Shown piece by piece: positions 19,330 through 26,976 of a stretch of 64,000 bases of DNA. Made by a program: the position numbers and the translations under genes. The stretch is taken from assembly GCA_964291485.2 (NCBI GenBank), contig OZ220225.1, positions 310,001-374,000 of the forward strand, in the 5' to 3' direction. Within the stretch, counting starts at the first letter, position 1, and the number at the start of each line of letters is the position of its first letter. The notes under the pieces were generated by a model. That model was not told the DNA's origin and ran no database searches. It worked only from the letters and a program-made list of their open reading frames with translations. The stretch comes from Kistimonas sp964291485. Lineage in GTDB: Bacteria > Pseudomonadota > Gammaproteobacteria > Pseudomonadales > Endozoicomonadaceae.

Positions 19330-20406
19330 ATGCACACTGTTGGTCGCATGATGCGTTTTCTCAACCTGCAGCTGCTCAAGCTAAGCTGGCTGGCGTTGGT
19401 CATCGTATTGCTGTTGCACTTTTTTCTGTCCTGGGGGTTACTGGCGCTGGCCGGTGAGCATGAACTGGTACAGCCGGATGTGTTTTATTACTTCTACCTG
19501 GTAACGGCCAGCACGGTCGGTTATGGGGATTTTTCGCCGGTGACCTTCACGGGGCGCCTTTTGGCCAGTATCCTGCTGGTGCCTGGAGGTGTAGTACTGT
19601 TTGCCGGCTTTATCGGTAAGCTGACGTCGGTAGTCGTTAATTACTGGAGAAAAAATGTGAAGGGCAGAGCCGATTTCAGTGATCAGCTGAAGGGACATAT
19701 TGTGATTCTTGGCTGGCACCAGGAACGTACCCGGCGCATGTTGGAGCTGATTTTCGGCGATCGTAAACGTCAGAAGCGCGATGTGGTGCTGTGTGCGTCC
19801 GATGATATGGAAAACCCGATGCCGGGTCAGGTACATTTTGTTCGTTCCGAGAGCCTGACCTCTGAGGATTGTTTTACCCGCTCGGCACTGCGTGATGCAG
19901 ATCGCGTCATTATCTACGGAATGAATGATGATAATACGTTAACAGTGTCGTTAGCTGTCACTGGCTATGGTACCCGGGCCCATGTTGTCAGCCATTTTGA
20001 AAGCCGGGAAATGGCCAACCTGCTATCTGTACATGCGCCTCAGGTGGAAACCCATGCCAACATTTCCATTGAGATGCTGGTGCGCTCTTCTCAAGATCCC
20101 GGCTCTTCACGGGTTCAGAACCAGTTGCTCAATACCCTCTCCGGGCCGACTCAATACAGCATGACGGTACCAGCGTCGTTTGTTGTCTGCCGCTTCAGTA
20201 CGCTGCTGCAGTGGTTCAAGCAACAGCATGATGCGTTGCTCTTTGGTGTCGCCAACAGCACAACAGGGGATGATTTGGTATTGAACCCGGACGCGGATTA
20301 CCCGGTCACGCCCGGGCAGATTCTCTACTTTATGGCGGGGCAGCGTTTGTATTCCGGTGAAATCGACTGGAACCGCATTGCGGATTCGGCGGCAGAAATC
20401 GCCTAA
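19330..20406 (+). CDS. Two-TM potassium channel with RCK/TrkA-N domain
   Basis: 358 aa. TM1 is about residues 17-40. A pore helix carries the selectivity filter TVGYGD at residues 62-67, and TM2 is about 72-98. A Rossmann-like RCK domain follows (GHIVILGWHQERTRRMLELIFGD, near 122-145). This is the Kch/MthK layout for a K+-selective inner-membrane channel gated by a cytosolic ligand or nucleotide. The remaining C-terminal part (about 230-358) resembles a TrkA-C-like domain. ATG 19330 has GGGGA upstream; Met7/Met8 are alternatives. The stop codon overlaps the stop of the convergent kinase gene by four bases. Confidence 0.92.
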   Translation: MHTVGRMMRFLNLQLLKLSWLALVIVLLLHFFLSWGLLALAGEHELVQPDVFYYFYLVTASTVGYGDFSPVTFTGRLLASILLVPGGVVLFAGFIGKLTSVVVNYWRKNVKGRADFSDQLKGHIVILGWHQERTRRMLELIFGDRKRQKRDVVLCASDDMENPMPGQVHFVRSESLTSEDCFTRSALRDADRVIIYGMNDDNTLTVSLAVTGYGTRAHVVSHFESREMANLLSVHAPQVETHANISIEMLVRSSQDPGSSRVQNQLLNTLSGPTQYSMTVPASFVVCRFSTLLQWFKQQHDALLFGVANSTTGDDLVLNPDADYPVTPGQILYFMAGQRLYSGEIDWNRIADSAAEIA

Positions 20407-21377
20407 TTGATCATTGGCCCTGGTGACGTGGCGGCGAGAAAGGGATGCGCTAATGCCGCTTCCGGCGTCACGCGGGATTTCAGGGGGCGGATTATACAGC
20501 GAAACAGTTGGGCTGCCTCTTTTCCGGCACAGTGCTCTATGTCCCGATAGGCAGTTTTGACTTGTTTCAACATCATCCGGTTTCTGTCGTGTCTGCTCAG
20601 GGGGATATGACTGTTGCTGCGATTAAGCTGCTGGCGGGTTATTAATTTTTTACCCAACAGAAGCTCTACCATGACGCAGGCCACTGACCAACAATCCACA
20701 TTGTGGCTGTTATCGCCTGACAGTATTTCAGGCGGCATGTATTCAAACAGAACTTCTTCCTGACGTGTTCCCTGGGCGGTTGCACGTCCAAAGTCACATA
20801 TTTTCAGGCAGTGGCCATCCCAAAGCAGGTTGTCGGGTGTGATGTCATAGTGCTGTATTGCATGTCTCTGCATATAGGCGATACCGGAAATTAGTTGCCT
20901 CATCAGGCAGGCGACTTCCTTAGCACTGAATCGTTTTCCTGTCTGAAGTATCGAGCGTAATGAGGGGCCACCCAGATCCATGATCAGGTAATGGCAATCG
21001 ACAGTTGGGTAGGTGTAATGCAGTGAAATAATGTTTGGGTGTCCAGGGTTGCTCAATGTCTGCATGATGTTCTGTTCTTGTATTATTTCCGCGTGATTTT
21101 CATCAGGCATGGCAAGTACAGACTTGGCTGCAAGATGGCATCCAGTGAGGATGTCCTGCACTTCCCAAACCGTACCGAACTGGCCCTGGTCAATGGTTTT
21201 TATGAACTGAAAGCGATCCGTTGGGGAGGGCAGATTTGAGTCTGCTGGTGTTATATCGCTCTTTGTTAAAGGCTTGTTAGTGCAAGGCTGACCGTGATTG
21301 AACAAACTGCGCGGTATTGATAAAAGCGCATCAATAATGGATCGTGATGACGGTGTTTTGCGTGTGGTTTTTAACAT
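20403..21377 (-). CDS. Eukaryotic-like protein kinase with altered catalytic loop
   Basis: 324 aa with a complete kinase fold from about residue 55 to 318. The Gly loop is DQGQFGTV (64-70) and the ATP Lys is Lys85 in HLAAKSVL. The catalytic loop HYDITPDN is at 176-183, DFG at 195-197, YMPPEIL follows near 213, and then DCWSVACVMVELLLGKKL, wording closest to eukaryotic CMGC kinases. The catalytic Asp178 is present, but the usual HRD Arg is Tyr and the loop Lys is Thr180. The first Gly of the GxGxxG loop is Asp. There is no transmembrane or PASTA region, unlike typical bacterial Hanks kinases. A secreted kinase effector is plausible but inferred; activity is uncertain. Confidence 0.9.
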   Translation of the reverse strand: MLKTTRKTPSSRSIIDALLSIPRSLFNHGQPCTNKPLTKSDITPADSNLPSPTDRFQFIKTIDQGQFGTVWEVQDILTGCHLAAKSVLAMPDENHAEIIQEQNIMQTLSNPGHPNIISLHYTYPTVDCHYLIMDLGGPSLRSILQTGKRFSAKEVACLMRQLISGIAYMQRHAIQHYDITPDNLLWDGHCLKICDFGRATAQGTRQEEVLFEYMPPEILSGDNSHNVDCWSVACVMVELLLGKKLITRQQLNRSNSHIPLSRHDRNRMMLKQVKTAYRDIEHCAGKEAAQLFRCIIRPLKSRVTPEAALAHPFLAATSPGPMIN

Positions 21378-21682
21378 TTAACGATCATGTGCTTGATGTC
21401 AGTCTTCTTATAATTCTAGATAGCGAAACTCTGGGGTTTTATAGCTATTTAAACAATCGCCCCGGCTTTTAATCGTAAATACACAGCACCGGGTCTGATC
21501 TGCTATCACTTAGTTAGCAGCTGGAGTTTCGGGGCGATTCGGGTAGTCAGCACGTATAGGAATAGCTGTTTTCCTGACCTATGATCGGGGCATATTGGGG
21601 GGAACCCGGCCTGATTACCCCGTCATCCCGAATGACACAGGCCCAGAGGTTTCAGGATTCATTCGTTATTCAGGTTCCAGGA
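21378..21682. other. Divergent promoter region of kinase and asparaginase genes
   Basis: About 300 bases. It contains short inverted pairs (GAAACTC/GAGTTTC near 21425 and 21523; AATCGCCCC/GGGGCGATT near 21455 and 21531). A poor TTAGTTAGCA match to the ureide-island operator lies near 21510. No gene seen. Confidence 0.4.
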
Positions 21683-22684
21683 ATGCAAAAAACAGAGAGA
21701 TCCCGGATCGCCATCCTGACCACCGGCGGTACCATTGCCGGTGAAGGTCAGTCCCAGACCGGCGGCGCCTATACGTCAGCCAAACTTGGTGTTCAGCAGT
21801 TGCTGGAGGCCGTGCCGGAACTGCACGATGTGGCGGATATCACCGGCGAGGAAGTGGTCAGCATCGGCTCCCAGGATATGTCCGACGAGGTCTGGCTGAC
21901 CCTGGCCAAGCGTATCAACGCAGTGCTGGCTCAGGATGATATTGACGGTGTCGTCATCACCCATGGTACCGACACCATGGAAGAGACCGCCTGGTTCCTG
22001 CATCTGACCGTACACTCCACCAAGCCGGTGGTGCTGACAGGCGCCATGCGTCCGGCGACGGCCCGCAGTGCCGATGGTCCCCTGAACCTGTATAACGCAG
22101 CGGTAACAGCGGCATCACCCGAAGCGGTTGACCGCGGTGTGATGGTGGTCATGAATGACACCGTTTTTGGTGCCCGCGATGTCACCAAGATGCACACCTC
22201 CGGCGTGGATACTTTCCAGGCGCCGAACTTCGGTCCCCTGGGTTATGTGCATGATGGCGTCGTGACCTTCCAGCGTCGTCCGGAAATGCTTCACACCGCC
22301 ACCTCTGAGTTTGATGTATCCAACCTCGATAAACTGCCGCAGGTCGGTATTGTTTACGGTTACTCCAACTGTTCCCCTCTGCCAGTGAATGCGTATGTTG
22401 GTGCCGGTTACCAGGGCATTGTTCATGCGGGGTTGGGTAACGGTAATATTCACTGTGATGTGCTGGATGCTCTGGCCAACGCGAGCCGTGACGGCGTTCG
22501 TGTGGTGCGTTCCTCCCGTGCCGGCAGTGGTTCTACGACGATGGCTGGTGAAGTGAATGATGAGCAGTATGGCTTTATTGCGTCATTGCACCTGAATCCG
22601 CAGAAGGCCCGTGTACTGTTACAACTGGCGCTGACCAGGACCACGGATCGGGAAACCATTCAGAACTATTTCCTGACCTACTGA
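21683..22684 (+). CDS. L-asparaginase (type II-like, no signal peptide)
   Basis: 333 aa from ATG 21683. The start was chosen by homology, because asparaginases begin a few residues before the ILTTGGTIAGEG motif; ATGs at 21632 and 21581 are upstream alternatives and no ribosome site is decisive. The enzyme hydrolyses L-asparagine to aspartate and ammonia as a tetramer. Catalytic features are present: first Thr in TTGGTIAG, Tyr in GGAYTSAK, Ser in GSQDMS, HGTDTMEET with the Thr-Asp pair, and Lys in DVTKMHTS. Without a Sec signal it is probably cytosolic. It sits just upstream of the ureide-island regulator, so a shared nitrogen-scavenging role is likely. Confidence 0.92.
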   Translation: MQKTERSRIAILTTGGTIAGEGQSQTGGAYTSAKLGVQQLLEAVPELHDVADITGEEVVSIGSQDMSDEVWLTLAKRINAVLAQDDIDGVVITHGTDTMEETAWFLHLTVHSTKPVVLTGAMRPATARSADGPLNLYNAAVTAASPEAVDRGVMVVMNDTVFGARDVTKMHTSGVDTFQAPNFGPLGYVHDGVVTFQRRPEMLHTATSEFDVSNLDKLPQVGIVYGYSNCSPLPVNAYVGAGYQGIVHAGLGNGNIHCDVLDALANASRDGVRVVRSSRAGSGSTTMAGEVNDEQYGFIASLHLNPQKARVLLQLALTRTTDRETIQNYFLTY

Positions 22685-22706
22685 GTTCGAGTGCATTAAT
22701 ACATTG

Positions 22707-22736
22707 CCGCCAGGGTAATCCGTGTTACTTTGGCGG
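22707..22736 (+). terminator. Possible terminator stem after asparaginase
   Basis: CCGCCA-G-GGTAA pairs with TTAC-T-TTGGCGG around a short loop. There is no T run, so this could equally be part of the gntR promoter region. Confidence 0.4.
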
Positions 22737-22750
22737 AATCACTCCACTTT

Positions 22751-22761
22751 TTGCTAACAAT
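22751..22761. promoter_or_regulatory. Single TTGCTAACAA operator before gntR
   Basis: TTGCTAACAAT matches the TTGYTARCAA site repeated across the ureide island. It lies about 70 bases upstream of the GntR gene, which suggests autoregulation. Confidence 0.65.
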
Positions 22762-22827
22762 TTTCTACAATGCGCGGTAGCTGGTCGATCCTGATCAGCC
22801 CTTGGTTCACTTGTTCACGAGTAAGTC

Positions 22828-23511
22828 ATGCCTACGTTCAAAGCGCGTGAAGTCAGCCGCATCGTCAACACCATATACAAAGCGATTATCGAACAGCGCC
22901 TGCCGGCAGGTACACGCCTGGTGGAAACCCGGCTGGCCGAAACCCTGAACGCCAACCGCAACCATGTGCGCGATGCGCTGGTGGAGTTGTCATACCGCAA
23001 TGTGGTGGTCATTCAGACCAATAAAGGAGCCTGTGTCGCCCAACCAGGGAAACAGGAAGCCCGCGAGGTATTTGACGCCCGTCGTATTATAGAAACAGGA
23101 CTGGTACGTCAGGCCATTGACCGGATCGATAGCAAGGGGCTTAAGCGGCTGGAAAAAATCAGTGCCAAAGAGGATGACGCCATCCGCAAGGTATCCCGGC
23201 CTGACATGGTGCGCCTTTCCGGTGAATTCCATCTGGAAATTGCCCGTATTGCTGATAACGCTACTCTGCTGAAGTTGTTGGATGAGCTGGTGGCAAGAAG
23301 CTCCCTCATTATCGGCCTGTATGAAGCCATTGCCGATGCTTCCTGTTCTGCGGATGATCACCATGAACTGATTCGATTGATCAGTGAACGTCAGCATGAT
23401 GCCGCCGCTGATTTTATGGGGCGTCATCTGGATGAGATCCGTAACCGTCTGCACCTGGAAGAAAAGCCGGCCAAACATCGGGATCTGGCTGAGATGCTGG
23501 CTGCCTGCTGA
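22828..23511 (+). CDS. GntR-family regulator with FCD domain, probable ureide-island repressor
   Basis: 227 aa. The N-terminal winged helix (residues about 8-72) reads IYKAIIEQRLPAGTRLVETRLAETLNANRNHVRDALVEL, typical of FadR-subfamily GntR proteins. An all-helical FCD ligand domain follows, with conserved metal-site residues (Asp in EVFDARRIIE, His in EFHLEIA, and the DDHHELI segment near residue 171). FCD regulators often bind small carboxylates or ureides. A TTGYTARCAA site precedes it and the same site occurs throughout the neighbouring allantoin genes, so it is the best candidate for their regulator (inference). A strong terminator separates it from allE. Confidence 0.9.
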   Translation: MPTFKAREVSRIVNTIYKAIIEQRLPAGTRLVETRLAETLNANRNHVRDALVELSYRNVVVIQTNKGACVAQPGKQEAREVFDARRIIETGLVRQAIDRIDSKGLKRLEKISAKEDDAIRKVSRPDMVRLSGEFHLEIARIADNATLLKLLDELVARSSLIIGLYEAIADASCSADDHHELIRLISERQHDAAADFMGRHLDEIRNRLHLEEKPAKHRDLAEMLAAC

Positions 23512-23562
23512 CACCGACGACGCCACACGTTTTTCATCTTACCGACTTTTCTCCTCACCATT

Positions 23563-23600
23563 AGAAGCCTGACAGACACCCGCACTGTCAGGCTTCTTTT
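23563..23600 (+). terminator. Rho-independent terminator after gntR
   Basis: A perfect 13-bp stem AGAAGCCTGACAG / CTGTCAGGCTTCT with a 9-base loop, followed by a T run. Confidence 0.92.
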
Positions 23601-23641
23601 ACGTTGCTTACCGTAAATTTACGCAGGCCCCGGTCATTGTT

Positions 23642-23713
23642 TTGACCTGTCTCAAGGTTTAGCTGTCATTCCGGCGTATAGTCGCTAACAAAAGCACGCA
23701 GGATTGTTAGCAA
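23642..23713 (+). promoter_or_regulatory. allE promoter: Anr/FNR-like box, -10 and tandem GntR operator
   Basis: TTGACCTGTCTCAA at 23642-23655 resembles an Anr/FNR box. TATAGT at 23677-23682 fits a -10 element placing the box near -41, the class II position. GCTAACA-N14-TGTTAGC at 23684-23711 covers the expected start point. The same order and the same 49-bp centre distance occur at 28444 and 30349. Confidence 0.72.
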
Positions 23714-23775
23714 TCTGGAGGGGCGCTACAGACTTCTGTGTGTATCAATGAAAATCAAAGTAGTGGAGAAGTGTC

Positions 23776-24546
23776 ATGGGATACCCAGACGGTCTGTTAA
23801 AAAACCGCTCAGTGATCAAGCACGGTGTCTATGCGGTGGTTGCCCCGGAAGGACGTGTCATAAATTCCATCCCTGGTTTTGACGGTTGCGCACTGACCAT
23901 TGTGGCTTCCCCGAAAATGGGCGCCAGCTTTGTACAGTATGTCGGTAGTGTGCAGCCCGATGGTGGCACCACCCAGCCTTTTGCCAGTGAAGAAATGATC
24001 GAAAGTTTTGTCTACTTCATGGACGGTGAGGGTTCCCTGAAAGTCAGCGTCGGTGATGAAGAACAGACCCTGACCCAGGGCGGCTATGCCTTCGCACCCG
24101 CAGACAAGGCGCTGTCATTCCAGAATATCGGCGATAAGCCGCTTCGTGTTCTGCTCTATAAGCAGCGCTACATTCCGTTGAAAGGACACAGTGCCCGCAC
24201 AGTCTTTGGCAACGTCAATGACATTGAAGAAGTCTTCTACGACGACATGGAAAACGTGTTCATCCGTGACCTGCTGCCCATTGAAATGGGCTTCGATATG
24301 AACATGCACATCCTCAGCTTTGAGCCTTCCGGCAGCCATCCATTCGTTGAAACCCATGTTCAGGAACATGGTGCTTACCTGCTCGAAGGTGAAGGCATTT
24401 ACCTGCTCGGTGAAGACTGGGTGCAGGTGCAGGCGGAAGACTTCATGTGGTTCGGTCCCTTTACCCAGCAGGCGGTTTATGCCACTGGTCGTGGACGACT
24501 GACGTATATCTACTCCAAGGACTGTAACCGCGACGTCGATATTTGA
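23776..24546 (+). CDS. allE: (S)-ureidoglycine aminohydrolase (AllE/YlbA)
   Basis: 256 aa, the normal length for this bicupin. It converts (S)-ureidoglycine, the product of allantoate amidohydrolase, to (S)-ureidoglycolate plus ammonia, using a Mn ion in the C-terminal cupin. The start GYPDGLLKNRSVIKHGVYAV and the segment PEGRVINSIPGF are characteristic. The metal site is seen in HPFVETHVQEHGAYLLEGEG (residues about 191-210: Glu, His, His). AGTGGAGAAG lies just upstream of the ATG. It is first of a likely allE-carbamoyltransferase unit controlled by the Anr/GntR promoter. Confidence 0.95.
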   Translation: MGYPDGLLKNRSVIKHGVYAVVAPEGRVINSIPGFDGCALTIVASPKMGASFVQYVGSVQPDGGTTQPFASEEMIESFVYFMDGEGSLKVSVGDEEQTLTQGGYAFAPADKALSFQNIGDKPLRVLLYKQRYIPLKGHSARTVFGNVNDIEEVFYDDMENVFIRDLLPIEMGFDMNMHILSFEPSGSHPFVETHVQEHGAYLLEGEGIYLLGEDWVQVQAEDFMWFGPFTQQAVYATGRGRLTYIYSKDCNRDVDI

Positions 24547-24552
24547 TTTCCC

Positions 24553-24594
24553 GCCCGGCGCCGGTGGGGAGCCGGCCGCCGGGCTGAAGCAAGT
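24553..24594 (+). other. GC-rich stem-loop between allE and the carbamoyltransferase gene
   Basis: GCCCGGCG and CGCCGGGC flank an inner CCGG/CCGG pair. There is no T run. It could stabilise the allE transcript or reduce read-through. Confidence 0.5.
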
Positions 24595-24646
24595 CCAGTA
24601 ATACACATAACGCCAAATTTATTCTGACCATTCAGGAGTTTTCATC

Positions 24647-25678
24647 ATGGCCATTACTGCAGATTTCAAAGCCCGGGATATCCGTGACCACCTCGACGCC
24701 ACCGGCATGAAAGGCCGCAATATCACGTTCCTTGACGATTTCAGCCGTGAGCAGATCACCCATCTGTTCAAGGCGGCGGAAATGCTGGAACCTTTCATGC
24801 GCACCGGCCTGAACCTGTTGGAAGGTAAGGCGCTGTATACCTTGTTCTTCCAACCTTCCACCCGTACCCGTTGCAGCCATGAAGATGCGATGATCCGTCT
24901 CGGTGGTAAGGTCATCACCGAAGCTGATCCGCTGCACAACTCGTCTGCTGCCAAGAATGAAAGTCTGTACGACAGTTTACGTGTAACTTCCAAGTACGCT
25001 GATGTCATCGTCATGCGTCATCCAGACGACAGTGAAGTGTTGCCAACGCTGGAACGCCTGGGCAGTGATTCTTCTCCGATTATCTCCGGTGGTTACGGCC
25101 ATGTAACCCATCCAACCCAAGGCCTGCTGGACAGCTACACCTGCTACCGTGCGTTTGACGGTAACTTTGAAGATATGACCGTTGTGATTTCCTCACCGGA
25201 CCTGTCCCGTGCCCGTTCCGGTCAGTCCTTTGCCCTGGCGCTGGCGAATATGGGTGCGAAGATTGTTTATACTGGCACCAGCGAGCTGCGCACACCAGAA
25301 GTCATTCGTCGTAAGTTGAACGCCATGGGCGCACGCTGGGAAGAGCACTTCGATTTGGATCGCAAACAGCACGAAGAACTGTTCGCCGATGTGAATGCCG
25401 ACCTGGTCTACCTGCCCGGCTGTTCCGTGAAGAAAGACGACCCGAACCGTGAAGACTTCATGCGCAAGCTGAACAATCACTACATCTCCCTGGAGATGCT
25501 GGAAAACGTCAAGCGCAAGACCGGCAAGACTGTGGGTATCCACCACTCCCTGCCACGTAACCCGGGCGAGTTCGATGATGTGATCGACCAGACTGCCCAC
25601 GAAATCTACTTCAAGGCTATCGAGTTCTCCGTTGCTGTACGGATGGCGCTGCTGGCCTCTGTGGTGGGTGTGAATTAA
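24647..25678 (+). CDS. Divergent aspartate/ornithine-carbamoyltransferase family enzyme, probable catabolic role
   Basis: 343 aa. Carbamoyl-phosphate site features are intact: FFQPSTRTR (STRTR, near residue 70), a Lys in SSAAKNESLYDS, MRHP near 124, and HPTQGLLD near 150. The second-substrate side differs from PyrB. Where E. coli ATCase has the Arg/Gln-bearing TRVQKER segment, this protein has PGCSVKKDD, and HPLPR is HHSLPR. It is therefore unlikely to be the biosynthetic aspartate enzyme. Catabolic transcarbamoylases of purine breakdown (YgeW-type, oxamate or ureidoglycine/ureidoglycolate classes) are known, and this gene directly follows allE. I infer phosphorolysis of a ureide to give carbamoyl phosphate; the exact substrate is open. 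Confidence 0.85.
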   Translation: MAITADFKARDIRDHLDATGMKGRNITFLDDFSREQITHLFKAAEMLEPFMRTGLNLLEGKALYTLFFQPSTRTRCSHEDAMIRLGGKVITEADPLHNSSAAKNESLYDSLRVTSKYADVIVMRHPDDSEVLPTLERLGSDSSPIISGGYGHVTHPTQGLLDSYTCYRAFDGNFEDMTVVISSPDLSRARSGQSFALALANMGAKIVYTGTSELRTPEVIRRKLNAMGARWEEHFDLDRKQHEELFADVNADLVYLPGCSVKKDDPNREDFMRKLNNHYISLEMLENVKRKTGKTVGIHHSLPRNPGEFDDVIDQTAHEIYFKAIEFSVAVRMALLASVVGVN

Positions 25679-25693
25679 TCCAGCCTGACCTGA

Positions 25694-25730
25694 AACGGGG
25701 AGGTCAAGGGCCTCCCCGTTGTCATTTTTT
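25694..25730 (+). terminator. Rho-independent terminator after carbamoyltransferase gene
   Basis: A perfect 10-bp stem AACGGGGAGG / CCTCCCCGTT with a 7-base loop, then GTCA and six Ts. Confidence 0.9.
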
Positions 25731-25764
25731 GCCATTGGAATGCCCATCTAACGCATCACTATCG

Positions 25765-25773
25765 TTGTTAGTA
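25765..25773. promoter_or_regulatory. Possible weak GntR operator before GST gene
   Basis: TTGTTAGTA differs by one base from the TTGTTAGCA half of the island operator. A TCTAACG half lies 12 bases to its left instead of the usual 14. It may be a weak site. Confidence 0.35.
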
Positions 25774-25823
25774 TCCGTCGAGCCTGATGAAGTGTGTCGT
25801 GATCGCAAAGGGAGAATGAAACA

Positions 25824-26495
25824 ATGCTGACCGTGTGGGGACGCCGTAATTCCGGCAATGTCCAGAAAGTGATGTGGGCCATAGGAGAACTCGGTCTGGC
25901 ATATGAGCGCCGGGACGTGGGTGGTTCCTTCGGCCAGCTGGATACCCCGGAATTCCGAACGATGAACCCCAATAGCAAGGTGCCGGTGATTCAGGATGAT
26001 GGGCACTGTCTGTATGAGTCCAACACGGTCGTACGTTATCTCGCCAGCGCATACGGCTATGGTGACCTGTTTCCCGGTGATTTGAAGATCCGCTCACAGG
26101 CTGATCTCTGGATGGACTGGCAGTTAAGCACGATTGATCGTCAGCTGGGTCCTCTGTTCATGGCAACGGTCAAAACCGAACCCTATGCCCGTGATCCTGA
26201 CCTGATCAGCCATCTGGCCCGCCAATTAAGTGAAAGCTTCAAAATTCTGGATAAGCATTTAGCGGATAATCAGTACGTGGCTGGTGATCAATTCACTATG
26301 GGAGATATTCCGCTAGGTGTAGCCGCATTCCGGTATTTCTACCTCGATATCCTGCACCCTGACCTGCCCCATGTTAGCCGCTGGTATGACAACCTGTGCA
26401 ATCGCCCGGCTTATCGTGAACACGTGATGATTCCCATCGGCCATACCCCGGAAGAGTGGTTAGCGCTGGAACAGGAAGGGGCGATATCGATTTGA
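25824..26495 (+). CDS. Glutathione S-transferase family protein
   Basis: 223 aa with an N-terminal thioredoxin-fold GST domain (about residues 1-80) and an all-helical C-terminal domain. RRNSGNVQKVMWAIGELGLAYE gives the Ser/Asn active-site region, NSKVPVIQDDG holds the cis-Pro, and YESNTVVRYLA is the glutathione-binding SNAIL/TRAIL-type motif. Its place inside the ureide island may be incidental or tied to handling reactive intermediates; nothing in the sequence decides this. Start supported by GGGAG upstream. Confidence 0.9.
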   Translation: MLTVWGRRNSGNVQKVMWAIGELGLAYERRDVGGSFGQLDTPEFRTMNPNSKVPVIQDDGHCLYESNTVVRYLASAYGYGDLFPGDLKIRSQADLWMDWQLSTIDRQLGPLFMATVKTEPYARDPDLISHLARQLSESFKILDKHLADNQYVAGDQFTMGDIPLGVAAFRYFYLDILHPDLPHVSRWYDNLCNRPAYREHVMIPIGHTPEEWLALEQEGAISI

Positions 26496-26542
26496 TGTTG
26501 TGTAAAAGCTGACGTTTGTCAGTGTCCCGTTGGTGTGAATTG

Positions 26543-26567
26543 CCCGTGCTGGTTGCACGGGTTTTTT
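26543..26567 (+). terminator. Rho-independent terminator after GST gene
   Basis: CCCGTGC / GCACGGG stem with a 5-base loop followed by six Ts. Confidence 0.9.
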
Positions 26568-26694
26568 GTTGTGGATAAGTCGTCTGGAGGGTTAGACCAA
26601 CGTCGTAGTTAGTCATACTGACAATGGGGTTATGCATTCCCCTTTCATACCGTGATATCAATGGGACTTAAACCCACTCACGGAGAATAACGAC

Positions 26695-26943
26695 ATGGCA
26701 GTAATCACGATTAACGCGAATCAGAAATTCATCGACCAGGTCAGTGCACTGGCTAAAGAGGAAGGCGTCAGCAAAAGCGAACTGCTACGCATGGCCTTGG
26801 AATGTTACAAGCTGCAGCAGCAGAAGCGTCGCCTGCAGGTCCGTTTCAGCCACGAAGCATCTGCCATTGCGAAAATGAAAAAGAATGCGGCTAAAGTCGA
26901 AGCCATGAACAATGGCGGGGAAGAATCGCGTACCAGCCATTAA
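26695..26943 (+). CDS. Small ribbon-helix-helix (CopG-like) protein
   Basis: 82 aa. Residues 1-45 fit the ribbon-helix-helix DNA-binding fold: a short strand (AVITINANQKFIDQV), then ALAKEEGVSKSELLRMALECY. The rest is basic and helical. Such proteins are antitoxins or small repressors; no toxin gene lies next to it, so it is an orphan here. GGAG sits 9 bases upstream of the ATG. It converges on allC and its stop codon lies within the shared stem-loop. Confidence 0.78.
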   Translation: MAVITINANQKFIDQVSALAKEEGVSKSELLRMALECYKLQQQKRRLQVRFSHEASAIAKMKKNAAKVEAMNNGGEESRTSH

Positions 26944-26969
26944 TCGCCTTTTTCTGGCGAATGGCTGGT
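26932..26969. terminator. Convergent stem-loop between RHH gene and allC
   Basis: ACCAGCCATT and AATGGCTGGT form a 10-bp stem enclosing CGCC/GGCG. It overlaps the end of the RHH gene and precedes the allC stop by a few bases. Confidence 0.65.
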
Positions 26970-26976
26970 TTGTGGA

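Noticed and set aside
21425..21539. Possible large RNA structure upstream of asparaginase
   Set aside because: The two inverted pairs cross each other instead of nesting, and no riboswitch pattern is seen.
24647..25678. Calling the carbamoyltransferase PyrB
   Set aside because: The aspartate-binding Arg/Gln segment and HPLPR are not conserved, and the context is ureide catabolism.
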